From NCBI GenBank assembly GCA_036925085.1, contig JAUPFP010000004.1:7033829-7097828 (forward strand): 64,000 nucleotides of DNA, in the 5' to 3' direction. The stretch comes from Brachycybe producta. Its lineage: Eukaryota > Arthropoda > Diplopoda > Playtdesmida > Andrognathidae. The translations under genes were made by a program, and so were the position numbers. Under the pieces are notes generated by a model. That model did not search any database. It saw only the letters and a list, made by a program, of their open reading frames with translations, and had not been told where the DNA came from. Positions 32,575 to 44,772 of this stretch are shown piece by piece; position 1 is the first letter of the stretch; every line of letters starts with the position of its first letter.

Positions 32575-32993
32575 TAGAGGTGGGACGAATCATAAATTTT
32601 CTCGAATCCGAATCCTAAAAGATTCTTGAATCCCTCGAATCTCCCGAATCTCGAATCTGTCGAATCCTTCGTATAAAAATCCCATATTATTCATTAAGAA
32701 GATACAAATAAACGAAATAATATTAAATATAAAGTTATTAATAATAAACAAAACAGTGTAGCACTCATGGTCGCCACAAGATGATCCATTGATGATCCGG
32801 GTTGACCAATTGCCGTTTTCTATTTGGACGTCAATCGAGTAAAAACTAATTTTACCAAAGTTTTTAACAGTTTTTTTTTAGGTTAGGATTCGAAAGATTC
32901 GAAAAGACGAAAAAAGCGCCAAGATCCGAGTTTTCGAATCTCGAATCTTTTTCAAGATTTGCGGGATTCGAGGATTCGGATGGTCCATCCCTA
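32575..32993. mobile_element. hAT-type MITE, copy 1
   Basis: The termini are TAGAGGTGGGACGAATC and, inverted, GATTCGGATGGTCCATCCCTA shortened to TAGGGATGGACCATCC. The flanks are ATAAGAAC (32567-32574) and ATAAAAAC (32994-33001), a 7/8 eight-bp duplication. Both arms are crowded with CGAATC/GATTCG words. There is no coding. Copy 2 is at 37215-38897. Confidence 0.85.
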
Positions 32994-33120
32994 ATAAAAA
33001 CCATTAATTAAAAAAAAATGAGTGTTTATATAAGATAATACATTTTCTTTTTTGAGCCAGACACTAATACCTAGCACACACATGATAATTTAAATGCGTT
33101 TAAATAATAAACGTGTTCTA

Positions 33121-33370
33121 CAGAGCCCTCTGTGAAGGGCATACAAAAAATATGTCGAATTCAATTTATTCAGTTAATAATCTGAAAATATTGAGTTAAT
33201 ACTTAAATATAATATATCAACTATTGATAAATATTAATTTAGTATTTCAATTTAAAATATTAATAATAAAGTCAATTTTTATTTGGTGTTCATGTCCTTA
33301 ACTGGATTCTGCGTATAATTCACCTAAAGACATTTAATTCGAATTCATTTAACTCATGTGCGTACAAGGT
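33121..33370 (-). repeat. AT-rich dispersed repeat, copy 2
   Basis: The left tip ACAGAGCCCTCTGTGAAG matches, inverted, CTTCACAGAGGGCTCTGTG at about 45543. The body is the reverse of 45318-45565. Confidence 0.65.
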
Positions 33371-34200
33371 ATAAGGCATTTGAAATCTAGATTATAACAG
33401 TTCAATAAACAGAACATTGAAATCCTAATATGTCGTTTTCATTATGAGTGTCACTTCTCTTTGGTGACAATGCACTATCTAAAAAGGGAATGTGGAAAGG
33501 GTGAAAAAAATAATAACAATTTACAACACCACTTTTAGCTTTTTCACTATACATCGTATGTATTAAGAGACATTCTACCTACAATATAACCACATATACT
33601 TATTTTTTCATTGGTTCGACACCAAAAGAAGTTCACAATAAATATATTTATCGAAAAAGTCTAGCGTATTATAATATATATACAAGTTACAATTGAAGAA
33701 CTGAAGAAACTCCATTGTCATCTTGCGGAAAAGCGTGAAATTAAAGAATTGCACAATGACTTTCATTTCACACACACACACACACACAAAATTCATGAAC
33801 GTACCTAAAAAAGACTGTTTGAAAAAGTATGTGTGTGTCTATGTGTTTTTTTTTCTTTCTAGTATTCAATGACATTGTGTGTCTGGTGTGTATGTGATAT
33901 ATAAAATAGCAAGCAAATCGATAAAGTGTTTTCTTTTACTTTATCACAGACACAGGTATAAATGACGTGTTTACAGACAATTGCAGATATGATTGTCACA
34001 CAAGAGCGACACTTTATAGTCGCAAAGAAAGAAAAGAAAAAAGAAAATAAACTATGATGATGGCCCTCAGGTTAAGACATTAGTGCGTTTAGGTGTGTTT
34101 GAGGCGAAGGGGTGGGATGGGGGTTTAAAAGTGCATGTGCGAATGTGCCTGTGTGAATTTTATTAAGTCTGCAAACACAAAAAAACTGTGTTTCACATTA
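33371..34200. other. AT-rich DNA, short (CA)n
   Basis: (CA)n lies at 33770-33787. No gene is seen. Confidence 0.45.
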
Positions 34201-34210
34201 ATCTCTAAAT

Positions 34211-34417
34211 CCCCTATCACACTAGCAACCTCCAATGAAATTCGACTTGCAATGCAACCTGTGATGTGACTTGCAAGTAGAACTTTGTAATAAACTTCAA
34301 TGTCACACTATGCAACCTAGTTGCTAATCAAATTTTCAAAACTTCGTTTATGTCAAGGGGCCGACATTCGGGTGAATCTCATACAGTATCAGAAGCCATT
34401 TTACTTTTAATCCGCGT

Positions 34418-34455
<38 letters not shown>

Positions 34456-35207
34456 TTATTAGGGTTTTACAGGTTGTATATTACAGCAACACTTACGTGT
34501 AACCCTGGTCAATATAAAAGACAAAATAAAATAATAAACACAAATACATAGGGATATACAAGGAGGTGAAAATAATCATTTCATTATCGATTCATTTTTT
34601 TTCTTTTTTTAATTTCCTCTTGCAGCCCGTCCACGCAACCAACAAGCTGAATTTTAAAATTTCAATTCTATTCTGGATATCCAGTAAAAATGCCGCTAAA
34701 AAGTAAAATGACTTTCCATCCACACGATCTGCTGTGAATTTTAGTGAAACTCGTACATGATTTTCTTCAATGTCTGTCCCTTTGGTTTGTGTCCATATTG
34801 TGATCAACTAACAGGAAATTCATAAACCGGAAGTCATGAAACTGGGAATTCATTCAATGTTAAATATGTCATTTCCGGCAAACGGCCTGATTGGTTGTTT
34901 GTGAGAAAGTTTACTTGAAAAGTCTCTCAAAGTTGAATATGTGCAACTCAATGAGACTGAGTTTGACACTAGTTAAAAGAAACGTTTTATCAGGTTGCAT
35001 GTCATATCACACTATAAACAAGGAAGTTGCATGTCACATTGCACATTTTATTGCATCAAAAGTTGCTAGTGTAATAGCGGCTTAAGACAAAATAAGAAGA
35101 CATGGTGGCCATCACTATAATAATATAATTTTGTTTTGTGATTTTTTTTAATGCAGTAAGAGTAAATTAATATTACACAAGTTCAAAAATTGCTAGTGTG
35201 ATAGGGG
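34211..35207. mobile_element. TIR element, copy 2, with a retroelement-tail insertion
   Basis: The outer ends are CCCTATCACACTAGCAAC and, inverted, TTGCTAGTGTGATAGGG. An inner right TIR remains at about 35061-35079. The body parallels 14179-15085. At 34419-34648 there is an insertion absent from copy 1: (AAT)n, then TTTATTAGGGTTTTACAGG and CGTGTAACCCTGG, resembling the reversed 3' tail of a LINE or SINE. Confidence 0.75.
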
Positions 35208-35944
35208 CTTAAGCCAGAGTTGTGAGCATTTTGTATTAAAGAACAAATATGCTTTGCTCACAATCTGCTAATGACAGCTCCAGATGATGCGTATGTACAC
35301 TTCGTCACATATTTTCACCTTGAACCTATAGTGCAAAAAAAAAAACATTCAAACGCTGAAAATGTGACAAACCCACTTAAAATCCTTTCCGTGCATTATG
35401 TACTGTACCGTACATACTTCGGTACTAAATTAACCCAACATCTTTATTTGTTACGCTGAGCTGATGCTAGCCATGTAGTTACACATGTTCCAGTCGCCTG
35501 TGCAGGTCACAATAACAGTGCAGTTTTATCATCTACATGCTCTTAGCTCGCTCACTCCCTTTCTCTCTTTTTCTTTTCTATTTTTTCTTTTTAGAGGGCG
35601 CGCGCAACCCATGCGCCCCGTGGATCCGCTACTGTTCCAGTGAATATAATAAGAGAGGATGTCATAAACCTTTTCTTCCTCTATGTGTGTGTGTGTGTCA
35701 CTGAGTATGTACTGTGTGTGCGTGTGTATGTGTAAGAAACTAGAAACACAAACAAAAAAAAACACGCACACATGAAAAATGCATCGTCTGGTGTTACATG
35801 GACGTTCGGACGAAATAACATGTTCGTTTTCATGTTTAATATAGAACGCTAGAAAATATGAGCGTCATCTTGAACAACACCATCGAGAATTTGACTACAG
35901 AAGAAGTTTTCCAAATGTAGCTAGCTATAGGCCTATGCAGTATA
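35208..35944. other. Mixed-sequence DNA, (TG)n
   Basis: (TG)n-rich patches lie at 35684-35735. I see no gene or matched element. Confidence 0.4.
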
Positions 35945-36230
35945 CAGGGTTGGCCATAAGTCACCGTACCCCTACTTACCTAGGAATCTAATGGGGGTGT
36001 CTGTGTGAGCTCGATCGGTGCCTCTGCAGAGTTGGATACGTCTCCATGTCCTTTGCAACATTTTATGTAACATCCCCGGTGTTATGTAAGCCCAGTGTGC
36101 GGTCTTTCGTGGATCCAAACACTCGCAACTAAGTGCTCTTCAATCGAAAAATTACTCGTATTTGCCATCTTTATTTTTGTCATCGTCACACTGCTACCAA
36201 CTGTTTGCAAAACACACTTATTTGTCACAA

Positions 36231-36845
36231 GGGGCCCATTTTACAAAACTACAAGTGTTGTCAGTAACAAGTAAATTGTTACAAGTTTGTAAAATTTCCA
36301 CTTATTAGCATTTCACAAAAATACAAGTGTACGCTTGTAATGACAAGTGAATTTTTACCATCTTCCAAGTAAACTACTTGTAAACCACAAAAGATCACTT
36401 GTATAGCTAACAAGTATAGTGAATAAACTTGTTACTGACACTTGTTGCCAAACAAAGATTTTCTACTAAACTCAAAAGGTGGGTAGATTGTTTTGCAAGT
36501 GTTTCAGAATGTCATTACTATCTTGTATTTCTTTTAAAAAATACACAACTTATTTCCTAATGCAACACTTTTAGACATTTTTTGACACAATGGAATTACA
36601 CACAAAGGAAGAAAATATTTAATGAATATAACTGACACACTGCACTTGTTAAAAACAAGTCAAATTTCACTTGTTTCCAACAACTTGTTACCTACACAAG
36701 TTGTAAGCTACAATTGTTACTCATAAGACTTGTCGTTTTGTGTACAAGTATTCGTGAAATAGCTGTAACCAACAAGTTGTGATTACAAGAACTTGCAACC
36801 TACAATTGTTACAAACAAGACTTGTAGTTTTGTGAAACGGGCCCC
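36231..36845. mobile_element. ACAAGT-rich fold-back element, copy 1
   Basis: The ends are GGGGCCCATTTTACAAAACT and, inverted, AGTTTTGTGAAACGGGCCCC. ACAAGT/ACTTGT words occur throughout both arms. There is no coding. Copy 2 is at 51454-52405. Confidence 0.8.
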
Positions 36846-36873
36846 ATTTATTATTCCAAGTCATTATAAGTAA

Positions 36874-37162
36874 CTAGTGGGGTAACAAGTCATAAATGAC
36901 GGGAGCAAAATTCACAGGCAATTGTGCACATGCGCGTCGTTTTTTCCTTTTTTTACTTCTTTCATTTCAATTTCAGTCACCCCCTCCCACTTTTTTCTCT
37001 CTCTCCCCCTTCTACACTTTCCAAAGGAAGAGTTCAACATATAGTTGACCTTGAGAAAAAAAAAACGGTTCATTTATTCAAATTTATATAAATTCCGACG
37101 TGCTTCAATGGTTTTTGTTACTCCACACACACACACACACACTCACACACACAGACCTGGGA
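36874..37162 (-). mobile_element. Non-autonomous Helitron, short form
   Basis: CTAG lies at 36874-36877. The hairpin has two mismatches (CAAGTCATAAATGACGGG). The 5' TCCCAGGTCTGTG (minus) ends at 37162 next to (CA)n. The flanking mariner sequence is continuous across it without duplication, as in the copy at 21346. Confidence 0.85.
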
Positions 37163-37549
37163 TATTATATATATAATTATAAGTTATATAATTATAAATG
37201 ATAATATTTATGATTAGGGATGAGACATTCGAATCCTCGAATCCCGCGAATCTTAAAAAAATATTCGAGATTCGAATCCTCGAATCCCGCGAATCTTAAA
37301 AAATATTCGAGATTCGAAAACTGGAATCTTAGCTCTTTTTTCGTCTTTCGAATCTTTCGAATCCTAACCTTAAAAAACTCTTAAAAACATTGGTAAAATT
37401 AGTTTTAACTCCACTGACGTCCAATAGATGCTGGCATTAGTAACGCAAGTCATCCAATCATCATCTTGCAAAAACACAAAATCTAACAACAACCAACCCA
37501 AGCAGTGGAATTTCAACTACCCACTAGTGCCACTACTAGAGACAAAGGG

Positions 37550-37766
37550 TTCACACTAGCTGGTAGCACACTGGTAGCAGCAGGAAGAAAGTCACATGAC
37601 CAGCTGGTAGCTGCTAAATTTGGACATGTTCAACTTCACCAGCCACTGTTAAAATCACTAGCCTGCTGGAGAACGTATCTGCTGGTAGCAGTTCACACTT
37701 TGCTGCTAGCAGGCTACAACCAGCCATCCATCAGCAACCAGCAGATGGTAAACCAGACTAGTGTGA
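37550..37766. mobile_element. MITE with TTCACACTAG termini
   Basis: TTCACACTAGCTGGTAGC at the left and CAGACTAGTGTGAA at the right form the ends. Repeated GCTGGTAGC/GCTACCAGC words fill the interior. It lies within extra sequence (37480-37860) absent from hAT copy 1. Confidence 0.6.
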
Positions 37767-37894
37767 ATTACAAAAAAAGTGGCGATTGTTGCTATTTCGG
37801 TGGTACCTGGATCACCAATATCTTCACCTTGTGATGACCCTGAGTCCGACCCCACTGGTTTTTTTTTATTATTAATAATTTAATATTTAATAAT

Positions 37895-38056
37895 AATGGG
37901 GTAAAATGTCATGAATGACGGTAGCAAAATTCTAGTTTAATTTGGCTACTAAAACTATGGTTCATTAAAATTTAAATAAATTTCGACTTCACTTAAACGT
38001 TTTTGTCCTTGTTTGAACAGCGTTATACACAGACAGACAAGGCTTAATATATAAAA
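37895..38056 (-). mobile_element. Helitron, minimal form, first of a three-copy array
   Basis: It begins TGGGGTAAAATGTCATGAATGACGG, a degenerate 3' hairpin (given here only by its position, 37906-37921). It keeps the AATTCTAGTTTAATTTGGCT junction and the 5' block TTTTTGTCCTTGTTTGAACA, and runs to AAGGCTTAATATATAAAA. Confidence 0.65.
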
Positions 38057-38379
38057 CTAGTGGGAAGCAAAATTCACAGGCAATTGTGCGCATGTGCATC
38101 GTTTTTTTTTTACTCCTTTCATTTCAATTTCAGTCACCCCCTCCCCTTTTTTTCTCCCTTCACGTTTCTCTCTCTCCCCCTTCTACACTTTCCAACCTTT
38201 TCCCCTCTAATTTAATATCATGGGGTTCTTGGATGGGGGGTGTGCAACATATAGTTGACCTTGAGAAAAAAAAGCGGTTCATTTATTTTCATTTAAATTT
38301 ATATAAATTCCGACGTGCTTCAAGGTTTGTACAACGTCAAACACACACACATACACAGACCTGGCTTAATATATATATA
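38057..38379 (-). mobile_element. Helitron, second of the array, hairpin deleted
   Basis: CTAG (38057-38060) is followed by TGGGAAGCAAAATTCACAGG, so the terminal hairpin CCCGTCAT...GACGGG is missing. The rest of the family layout is intact through GACCTGGCTTAATATATATA. Confidence 0.8.
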
Positions 38380-38702
38380 CTAGTGGGGTAACCCGTCATA
38401 AATGACGGGAGCAAAATTCACAGGCAATTGTGCACATGGGCGTCGTTTGTTCCTTTTTTACTCCTTTCATTTCAATTTCAGTCACCCCTCCCACTTTCCC
38501 CCCTCCACGTTTCTCTCTTTTTCTCTCCCTCTCTCTCTCCCCCTCTACACTGTCCAACCTTTTCCCCTCCAATTTAATATCATGGGGTTCTTGGGTGGGA
38601 AGGGTGCAAAATATAGTTGACCTTGAGAAAAAAGCTGTTCATTTCTTCATTTATTTAAATTTATATAACACACATCCCCACACACACACACACAGATCTG
38701 GC

Positions 38703-38712
<10 letters not shown>
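38380..38712 (-). mobile_element. Helitron, third of the array
   Basis: CTAG lies at 38380-38383, a perfect hairpin at 38392-38409, and the 5' part ends in (CA)n, GATCTGGCTTAA and a long (TA)n (38706-38763). It is the short form without the MITE. Confidence 0.85.
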
Positions 38713-38763
<51 letters not shown>

Positions 38764-38947
38764 CATATTCTTTCATTTATTTGTATCTTCTTAATGAATA
38801 ATATAGGATTCTTATATGAAGGATTCGAGAGATTAGAGGGATTCAAGAACCTTTTAGGATTCGGATTCGAGAAAAATTAGGATTCGTCCCACCTCTAAGT
38901 TACGTATATTATAGCTAGGGATACGGTGACATATGGCCCACCCTGTA

Positions 38948-39175
38948 CATTGACTGCATGCATGCAAACATAGGCTTACAACACTCGTCTGCATACACAC
39001 CTAACCATCAATACCATTTTTCATATGCTGTAAATACCCTCTATAGGGCCTATGATGCATATAGATACGTCTACATGTACATATATACGCGACACCATGC
39101 AAACACAAAAGTCAGTCACATAGGAATATAAGGAACTATATGTATAAGCCTACATGCATAATATAGGCTAAGCTT

Positions 39176-39215
<40 letters not shown>

Positions 39216-39983
39216 CCATTGTGTATAGACAACTTTCTCTTTCACTCTATTTTTGCGTTCGCCAATTTTAATCAAAGTCAATTTATGAAAGGAGCTTAAG
39301 CTGCTGTCGACTTCAGACAAAAACTTTGGTGTGGTTAAGCATTCACGCCATATGCAACTGTCGTCTCTCTCCATTGGCACAACACATTTGATGTCATTAG
39401 CTTACTCCTTTGAGCAACATTTCCAAAGAAAAAGAGAGAGACAGAGAGAGAGAATGAGTGAGAGAGAGAGAGAGAATGAGTGAGAGAGAGAGAAAAAAAT
39501 TTAATTTCAACTTGTGCATGCTGAGAAGTAGTTTTCAACTGTGTATAAATGTGTTACATGCCATATAATCGTGAATATCTATAGGCATTACTCGTTGTGA
39601 ACTTTCAGATCATGTTGATATAAACACACACAGCACACAGAGAAAAAACACACACATGAAAAATGTTAAAATATAGTGTGAACAACGGCCTAGAATATTA
39701 TACATTATATTAAAGCAAAAGCTGATTTGCCTATAAGGCATTTTTCTTTTTTTTCTTTTTACAAAATAAAATATAAATGAACAACAACGAGAATATTTTT
39801 TCTTAATGAAGGTCCTGAAGTAGGCCCTAAAGGGTATATTATATTGAGTCTATATTTGAAACAGGGGCCTAATAGTTACAAAATCAAAGCTTCATCTACT
39901 TTTATATGCTCTACAAACTAGACAGTGGTCTACAGGGATAATATTGTATTTATTGTTTTAAGTTAATCGGAGAGAGAGAGAGC

Positions 39984-40046
<63 letters not shown>

Positions 40047-40642
40047 GAAGAGATGCAATATGCAAATGGAACTTCTTGAACCTGATTACAGTTCCTTACT
40101 CTTTCTTTTTCTCTCTTTCTCTTTCTCTCTCTCTTTCTCTCTCTCCCTCCTTCTTTCTCTCTCACTCTCTCTCCTTCTGTCTCTCTCTTTCTCCTTTCTC
40201 TCTCTCTCTCCCTCTTTCTTTCTTTCTCTCTCTCTCTGACACTCTTTCTCTCATATGCCAACACACATACAATTTGGCAAAAGAAATACTGTAATATATG
40301 AACAAAAATCACGCGCACAAAGACAGGAAAAAAGACGCAAACAAACACACACAAGAGACACACATTACACATGCCTATTGAAGTAGGCTTACACAAACAT
40401 AAGAGATGATAATAAATAGCAAAAAATACATAAAGTGGCACACTGTGACACACAAGACATAATGTGACACGCCAAAAATATACTATATAACACAAAACAA
40501 CGTGACACACAAAACGACAAACGAAACAACTAGCTGTGACAGACTAAAAACATACTATGACCCACAAACATAGTACGACACAAAAAGAACTGTAAAACAG
40601 ACACACTATGACACACAAACAAAAATCAAATACAGAGACACA
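38948..40642. other. Microsatellite-rich DNA
   Basis: (TC)n lies at 39178-39211, GA-rich at 39429-39496, (GA)n at 39969-40043 and TC-rich at 40097-40250. A degenerate repeat of GTGACACACAAAAC-type words covers about 40436-40640. I see no gene. Confidence 0.6.
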
Positions 40643-40920
40643 TGTGACGACCTGGTCTTATCCGTTCTTGTTATTTGAAGGAGCAGACGAAACTCCTGAT
40701 GGTGGTCTGCTAGGTTTTCATACAGTAGGCAGCCAGGTAGGCACCATATTGGTGTCAGCATGCCTCTCACTGTTCCCCTCCTCTGGTGGAGTAGTCCGGG
40801 GGGGGGGGTTAATAATGGAAAGGCAGGCCATTATACGAGGACAGTGGGTAGTGCATTCTGACAGCAACAAGAACATGCTCGAGGCCACATCAGCCTCCCG
40901 GTCATGACCGTGGTATTGTA
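40643..40920. repeat. Dispersed repeat, copy 2 (first copy at 767-1057)
   Basis: It is collinear with 767-1057. A G-run at 40798-40808 interrupts it. Confidence 0.6.
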
Positions 40921-41029
40921 GTCTTCTTTTATATAGTGTTGTACAACTGGAGTCCTGCTGGTTGAGTTGGCCAGCAGTTACATACTTTTAATCGTGCATA
41001 GTGTTAATTTTAAAATTAATTTTACATAT

Positions 41030-41361
41030 TTTTGGTTACGAGCACGTACTCAATGGAGTTTAACATAAAGAGTTAGAAATTCGCGATTTTGAAGTAGTTT
41101 TTAAAAAATATAACCGCACTTACCAATTTTTTGTCATTCTATCACTCGATCAGCGTATATTTAAGGTGCACATTGCACTTTGAAAACTTAATACTGGACA
41201 ACTTTAAATATGAAAAAATAAGCATATTGCCGCAACTGTGTATTTTAAAAATTAACGTTTTTTTTTTCTTTAACATCAGGTCTATGGGCTCAATAATAAT
41301 AAAAAAACGATGCTAACGCTCTTTGTGGAGATTTTTCGAAGTAATTTTGCAATGTAGCCTG
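41030..41361. mobile_element. Half copy of the TTAA-flanked palindromic element
   Basis: It matches the right arm of 23691-24404 (ATCACTCGATCAGCGTATAT, AAGGTGCACATTGCACTTTG, CTTTTTGTGGAG-type words) and ends GTAGCCTG before TTAA at 41362-41365. The left arm is missing. Confidence 0.75.
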
Positions 41362-41365
41362 TTAA

Positions 41366-42265
41366 ACTAAAATGTTCACTCTGTAAAACACACAGACACG
41401 TACACTGTGACAAACGCGAACAGAATTTGCCAAAAACACAAAATTTGAAGCCACCATCCATACACACAATAGGCACTTAGATATGCAAGCGCATCAAAAA
41501 ACACAAATCCAGCTTTACAACAACACCTTTTAGATCTTACATAAGAAAACACACACAAAAAAAAATAGAATTGTGTTTGATAATAACAACATCACTAAGG
41601 TAAGCTAGAGGTGTCCCAACAACAACAAAAATAGAGAGAAAAGAACAAGTAGAAAGCAGAGATGAAGAAGAAGAAAGAAAAAAAACCGAAAAAAGAAAAA
41701 AGCCATGGAATTTTCTTAAACCCCATGTGGAAAACTGTCTAAACCGAATATGTTGGGACGTGTGATAAGCTGCTTCAACAGTGGTGAACAAGCTGCGATA
41801 ATCCTGAATGGCAAACAAACAAAAAAAAAAAAAAGAACGACAGAATAAAGAGAATCTATGTTGGATAGTTGTCTGACATGTTTTACTTCAAGTGTTCGAA
41901 AAAAAAGTATTATTCACAACAGAACCCGTTGTTACTAGATCCAATTCACATCCGTCAAATCACTTTCATGTTGTCAATGGAGTCTTTACAGAATGTGTAT
42001 GTGGGTATAAATGTGGCAAAAACCAGAAAATTGACATATGTGGTCACTTGTGATGCATCAACGAATTGCAATATCACTTATTCTATTCAACAAATGGAAG
42101 AAGAAGAAGAAAAAAAAAGGCATAACTTCGTCCATCAAAGATAAACAATTTTCACAATTTCATTGCACCTGAAAATTTGTGAAGTTTGTTTCCATGACAC
42201 ATGTTTTTTTTTTATTGGGTGGACTAACATATGTATGTGACACATCATCCTCATGGGGTGAAGCT
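41366..42265. other. AT-rich DNA, nothing recognised
   Basis: I see no gene or matched element. Confidence 0.4.
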
Positions 42266-42274
42266 GCGAACGAC

Positions 42275-42458
42275 ACAGGCAATTGGAAATCGGGACAAAC
42301 AGAAGTTGGCTTCGCCCTTTTTATGTCGAATGCAACTTCTAATTGGTTGGTCTCCGCCCTTTTCAACGTCGAACCACACAACAAACCAATTAGAAGTTGC
42401 CGGTCGTCATAAAAAAGGTGGAGTGAACTTCTGTTTGTCCCAATTTCTAATTGCCTGT
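42275..42458. mobile_element. Mutator-type MITE with a perfect 9-bp duplication
   Basis: The TIRs are ACAGGCAATTGGAAATCGGG and, inverted, CCCAATTTCTAATTGCCTGT. They are flanked by GCGAACGAC at 42266-42274 and 42459-42467. The interior has inverted CAACTTCTAATTGGTT words and CCGCCCTTTT. It has no coding. Confidence 0.9.
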
Positions 42459-42486
42459 GCGAACGACTGGGGTTATTGCTTTCATT

Positions 42487-42935
42487 GGGCTTATTTTATA
42501 CATCCTTGCTAAGTGGCAAAGCAGCCTGCGAAGCTTAAAAAAAATAACGTCAGAGCTTCAGGTTTTTGCATTTGCCAGAGCAGGAAGCTAATGTAGCTTT
42601 GAAATTGTTCAACTTTTCAAAGCTTAGCATCTGAAAGCACCAATCATAAAGTGGCTAGTGGTTGGCCCCACCGGCCCCAGCCCCAAAATAACCAATGATT
42701 TGCACCTTATAAACGTTTCTACAGCCTTTGACCCCCATTTTCGTTTGGCCCCCAATTGACCGGCAAACGCCGGTCAGCCGGCTGGGCCAGTCCGGGCCTG
42801 GTTTTATATATTTTTTTCATAGGGTACAAAGGTTCTAAAATGCAGTGAAGCTTGCAAGACCACGTGTTTGTATGAACAAGCTAAGCTTTGGGGAAACAAT
42901 TTTTAGGAGCTTCAAAGATTTTGCAAAGTGAGGCG
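42487..42935 (+). mobile_element. Harbinger-type MITE, copy 3, degraded
   Basis: The left end GGGCTTATTTTATACATCC, GGCAAAGCAGCCTGC and the TTGAAATTGTTCAACTTTTC block match 51953-52330. About 130 bp of GC-rich sequence (GGCCCCACCGGCCCCAGCCC) interrupts it near 42660-42800. The right end is lost. Confidence 0.65.
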
Positions 42936-44395
42936 CCTGTCTAAGGTTGCAAAAACGTTGTGGCGTAAAATAACTAGAATGATAAAACTAAGAAGGAGGC
43001 GCCAGTTTTATTTTTGCCTCTGGTGGAAAATTAACTAGTAAAAACTCTGTACTAGTTTCGCTCTTGTTACTGAAACTTTGTCGTAAAAATTGCACACTGA
43101 AATACGTTCTCCAATGATTCCTAGTTAGTACTTTCTAACTAGGTCCACGCTGTGCCGCCACGTGAACGTTTGGGAGTTCTGGGGCCAGTTGAGTGCTCCT
43201 GAGGCATTTTAGAGCTTTTCGAGCATTTATATATTTTTTCGACTTTTGGCCGTTTTTTTTAAAAAAAGCAGTCTATAGACTTGATTTTTGAGCCATTTTT
43301 TTTGAAAAAAAATATATTTACACAACATGCGAACTGCTATTTTTCAACTTAATAGCTGAAAAATGTAAATAATACCTCTCTGCTAGAAGCTACCAAGCTA
43401 CCTAGAAGTTAAAGTCCTTTCCTAAGTATTGGGCAATTCATATATTTGCTTTGTGCATTTATTTTCGAATTTCCAAGTTTGCCGAGTTACCACTAAATGT
43501 CAGTGCCCAGGCCCCCATTGTAAACAGACACATACAGTACCCATGAAAGGAGGCGCAAATATATCATTTGCTCGAGGTGCCAAAGAGTCCAGGGCCCGGC
43601 CCTGGGTCCACGCCACAATTAGTAACATAACCAAATGTCAAACAAATCAACTTCTTGCACTATTTCCATCTGGACACACATCCTTCACCATTTCACTTGA
43701 ACAATTCATACAAATATTACTATACAATGTGTTGTAAATGTTGTTCTGCACTAAACTGCTAGCTAAATGGTGACTATGAAATTGTCGTCGCAACATGACA
43801 AATCATTTGTCAGCATATACAACCTACATCCTTCGTAAAAATGCAACCTAAATCAACTACAGTATATGTTCCCAAGCATTTGTTCAATCAGAAGATAACT
43901 GAAATTGACATCTGTCTCATGTTACTCTCACTTCGTCGTGTGATTTCCTCTTGCTGAGTATCATCATCATCAGTGTCTCGACTCTCTTTTTATTATGAAT
44001 ATACATACATAACACAGTAAAATACTGTAACAAGGTTAGAATTTAGTTTGTGATGTTGACATTAAAAATTGAACACGTGTAATAAAATGAGTTGCAACAC
44101 AAAAAAAAGCAAACACATAGGTTTACAAGCGCATGTTACCAATTCTACATTTAAGAATATCCTCTGTCAGGAGTACAATAACCATGTAACATTGTTACAT
44201 TATGCATAATGTAGGTGTCGTGTTGGAGTATACTTGCTATTTGTAAAAAAAATGTATTTGAAAACAACTTCAGTCACTCGAGTAAGTGTTACTATATTAG
44301 AAACTAACACTTTCCTAGAAAATGATTCTAAATTTTAAGTTCTGAAACTACAACACTGATAGGCATTTCAATACGTTGCCATATACTGCATAACA
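42936..44395. other. Mixed-sequence DNA, nothing recognised
   Basis: A paired word GGTCCACGC occurs at 43141 and 43606. No coding or element boundary is clear. Confidence 0.35.
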
Positions 44396-44772
44396 GGTAA
44401 AGCACGAAGGGCTGCAAGATTTGTGAAAGGAAGATACGTGTATACTGACAGTGTATCTTCTATGCTAACTAAAAATGGGAATCATTAGCAGGCCGAAAAA
44501 AATGACCAAAGCGTTGCCCTTTTCGGACGTTTACTGGCAGATGGTAATATTGCCCTACTTAATGACTTATTGAATACACATCCTCGTAAGGGAAGACACG
44601 GGGCATTCAAAGACTTTAAAAGAATGAATGGCTAGAACAGATGCATATTTTTGGTCTTTTTTCCCCGAATGTTATTAGACTTGTTTTACCTGAATGACAA
44701 TCATTTGTGATCGGGAGCAATTCTCCCTCTGCCACATGGCTTTTAAGCTGATTGCAGGTGTACTGAGTTGAA
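44396..44772 (+). mobile_element. LINE fragment, 5'-truncated
   Basis: It encodes a degraded ARRAARFVKGRYVYTDSVSSM and ARTDAYFWSFF with frame changes. The 3' tail is CTCTGCCACATGGCTTTTAA and CAGGTGTACTGAGTTGAATT, ending in TTGAA repeats. Confidence 0.8.

Larger units (their letters stand above)
37215..38897. mobile_element. hAT-type MITE, copy 2, carrying insertions
   Basis: It starts TAGGGATGAGACATTCGAAT and ends GATTCGTCCCACCTCTA, so it is reversed relative to 32575. One arm block (GATTCGAATCCTCGAATCCC) is duplicated at 37227-37320. It is interrupted by sequence at about 37480-37860 and by three Helitrons at about 37895-38712. No duplication survives. Confidence 0.8.
35945..38945 (-). mobile_element. 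Mariner-type element, copy 2, expanded by nested insertions
   Basis: The left TIR CAGGGTTGGCCATAAGTCAC follows TA (35943). The right TIR GGTGACATATGGCCCACCCTG precedes TA (38946). The element's own sequence (35945-36230, 36846-36873, 37163-37214, 38898-38945) matches the reverse of 21346-21697 piece by piece. The rest is a fold-back element, a Helitron and a hAT MITE that itself holds further elements. Confidence 0.85.

Noticed and set aside
39950-40510. 186-codon minus-strand frame
   Set aside because: Half is translated GA/TC microsatellite; the remainder is Cys/Val/Leu-rich AT sequence.
42179-42512. Overlapping 77- and 93-codon frames
   Set aside because: They run across the Mutator-type MITE and its duplicated target, so they are by-products of the insertion.
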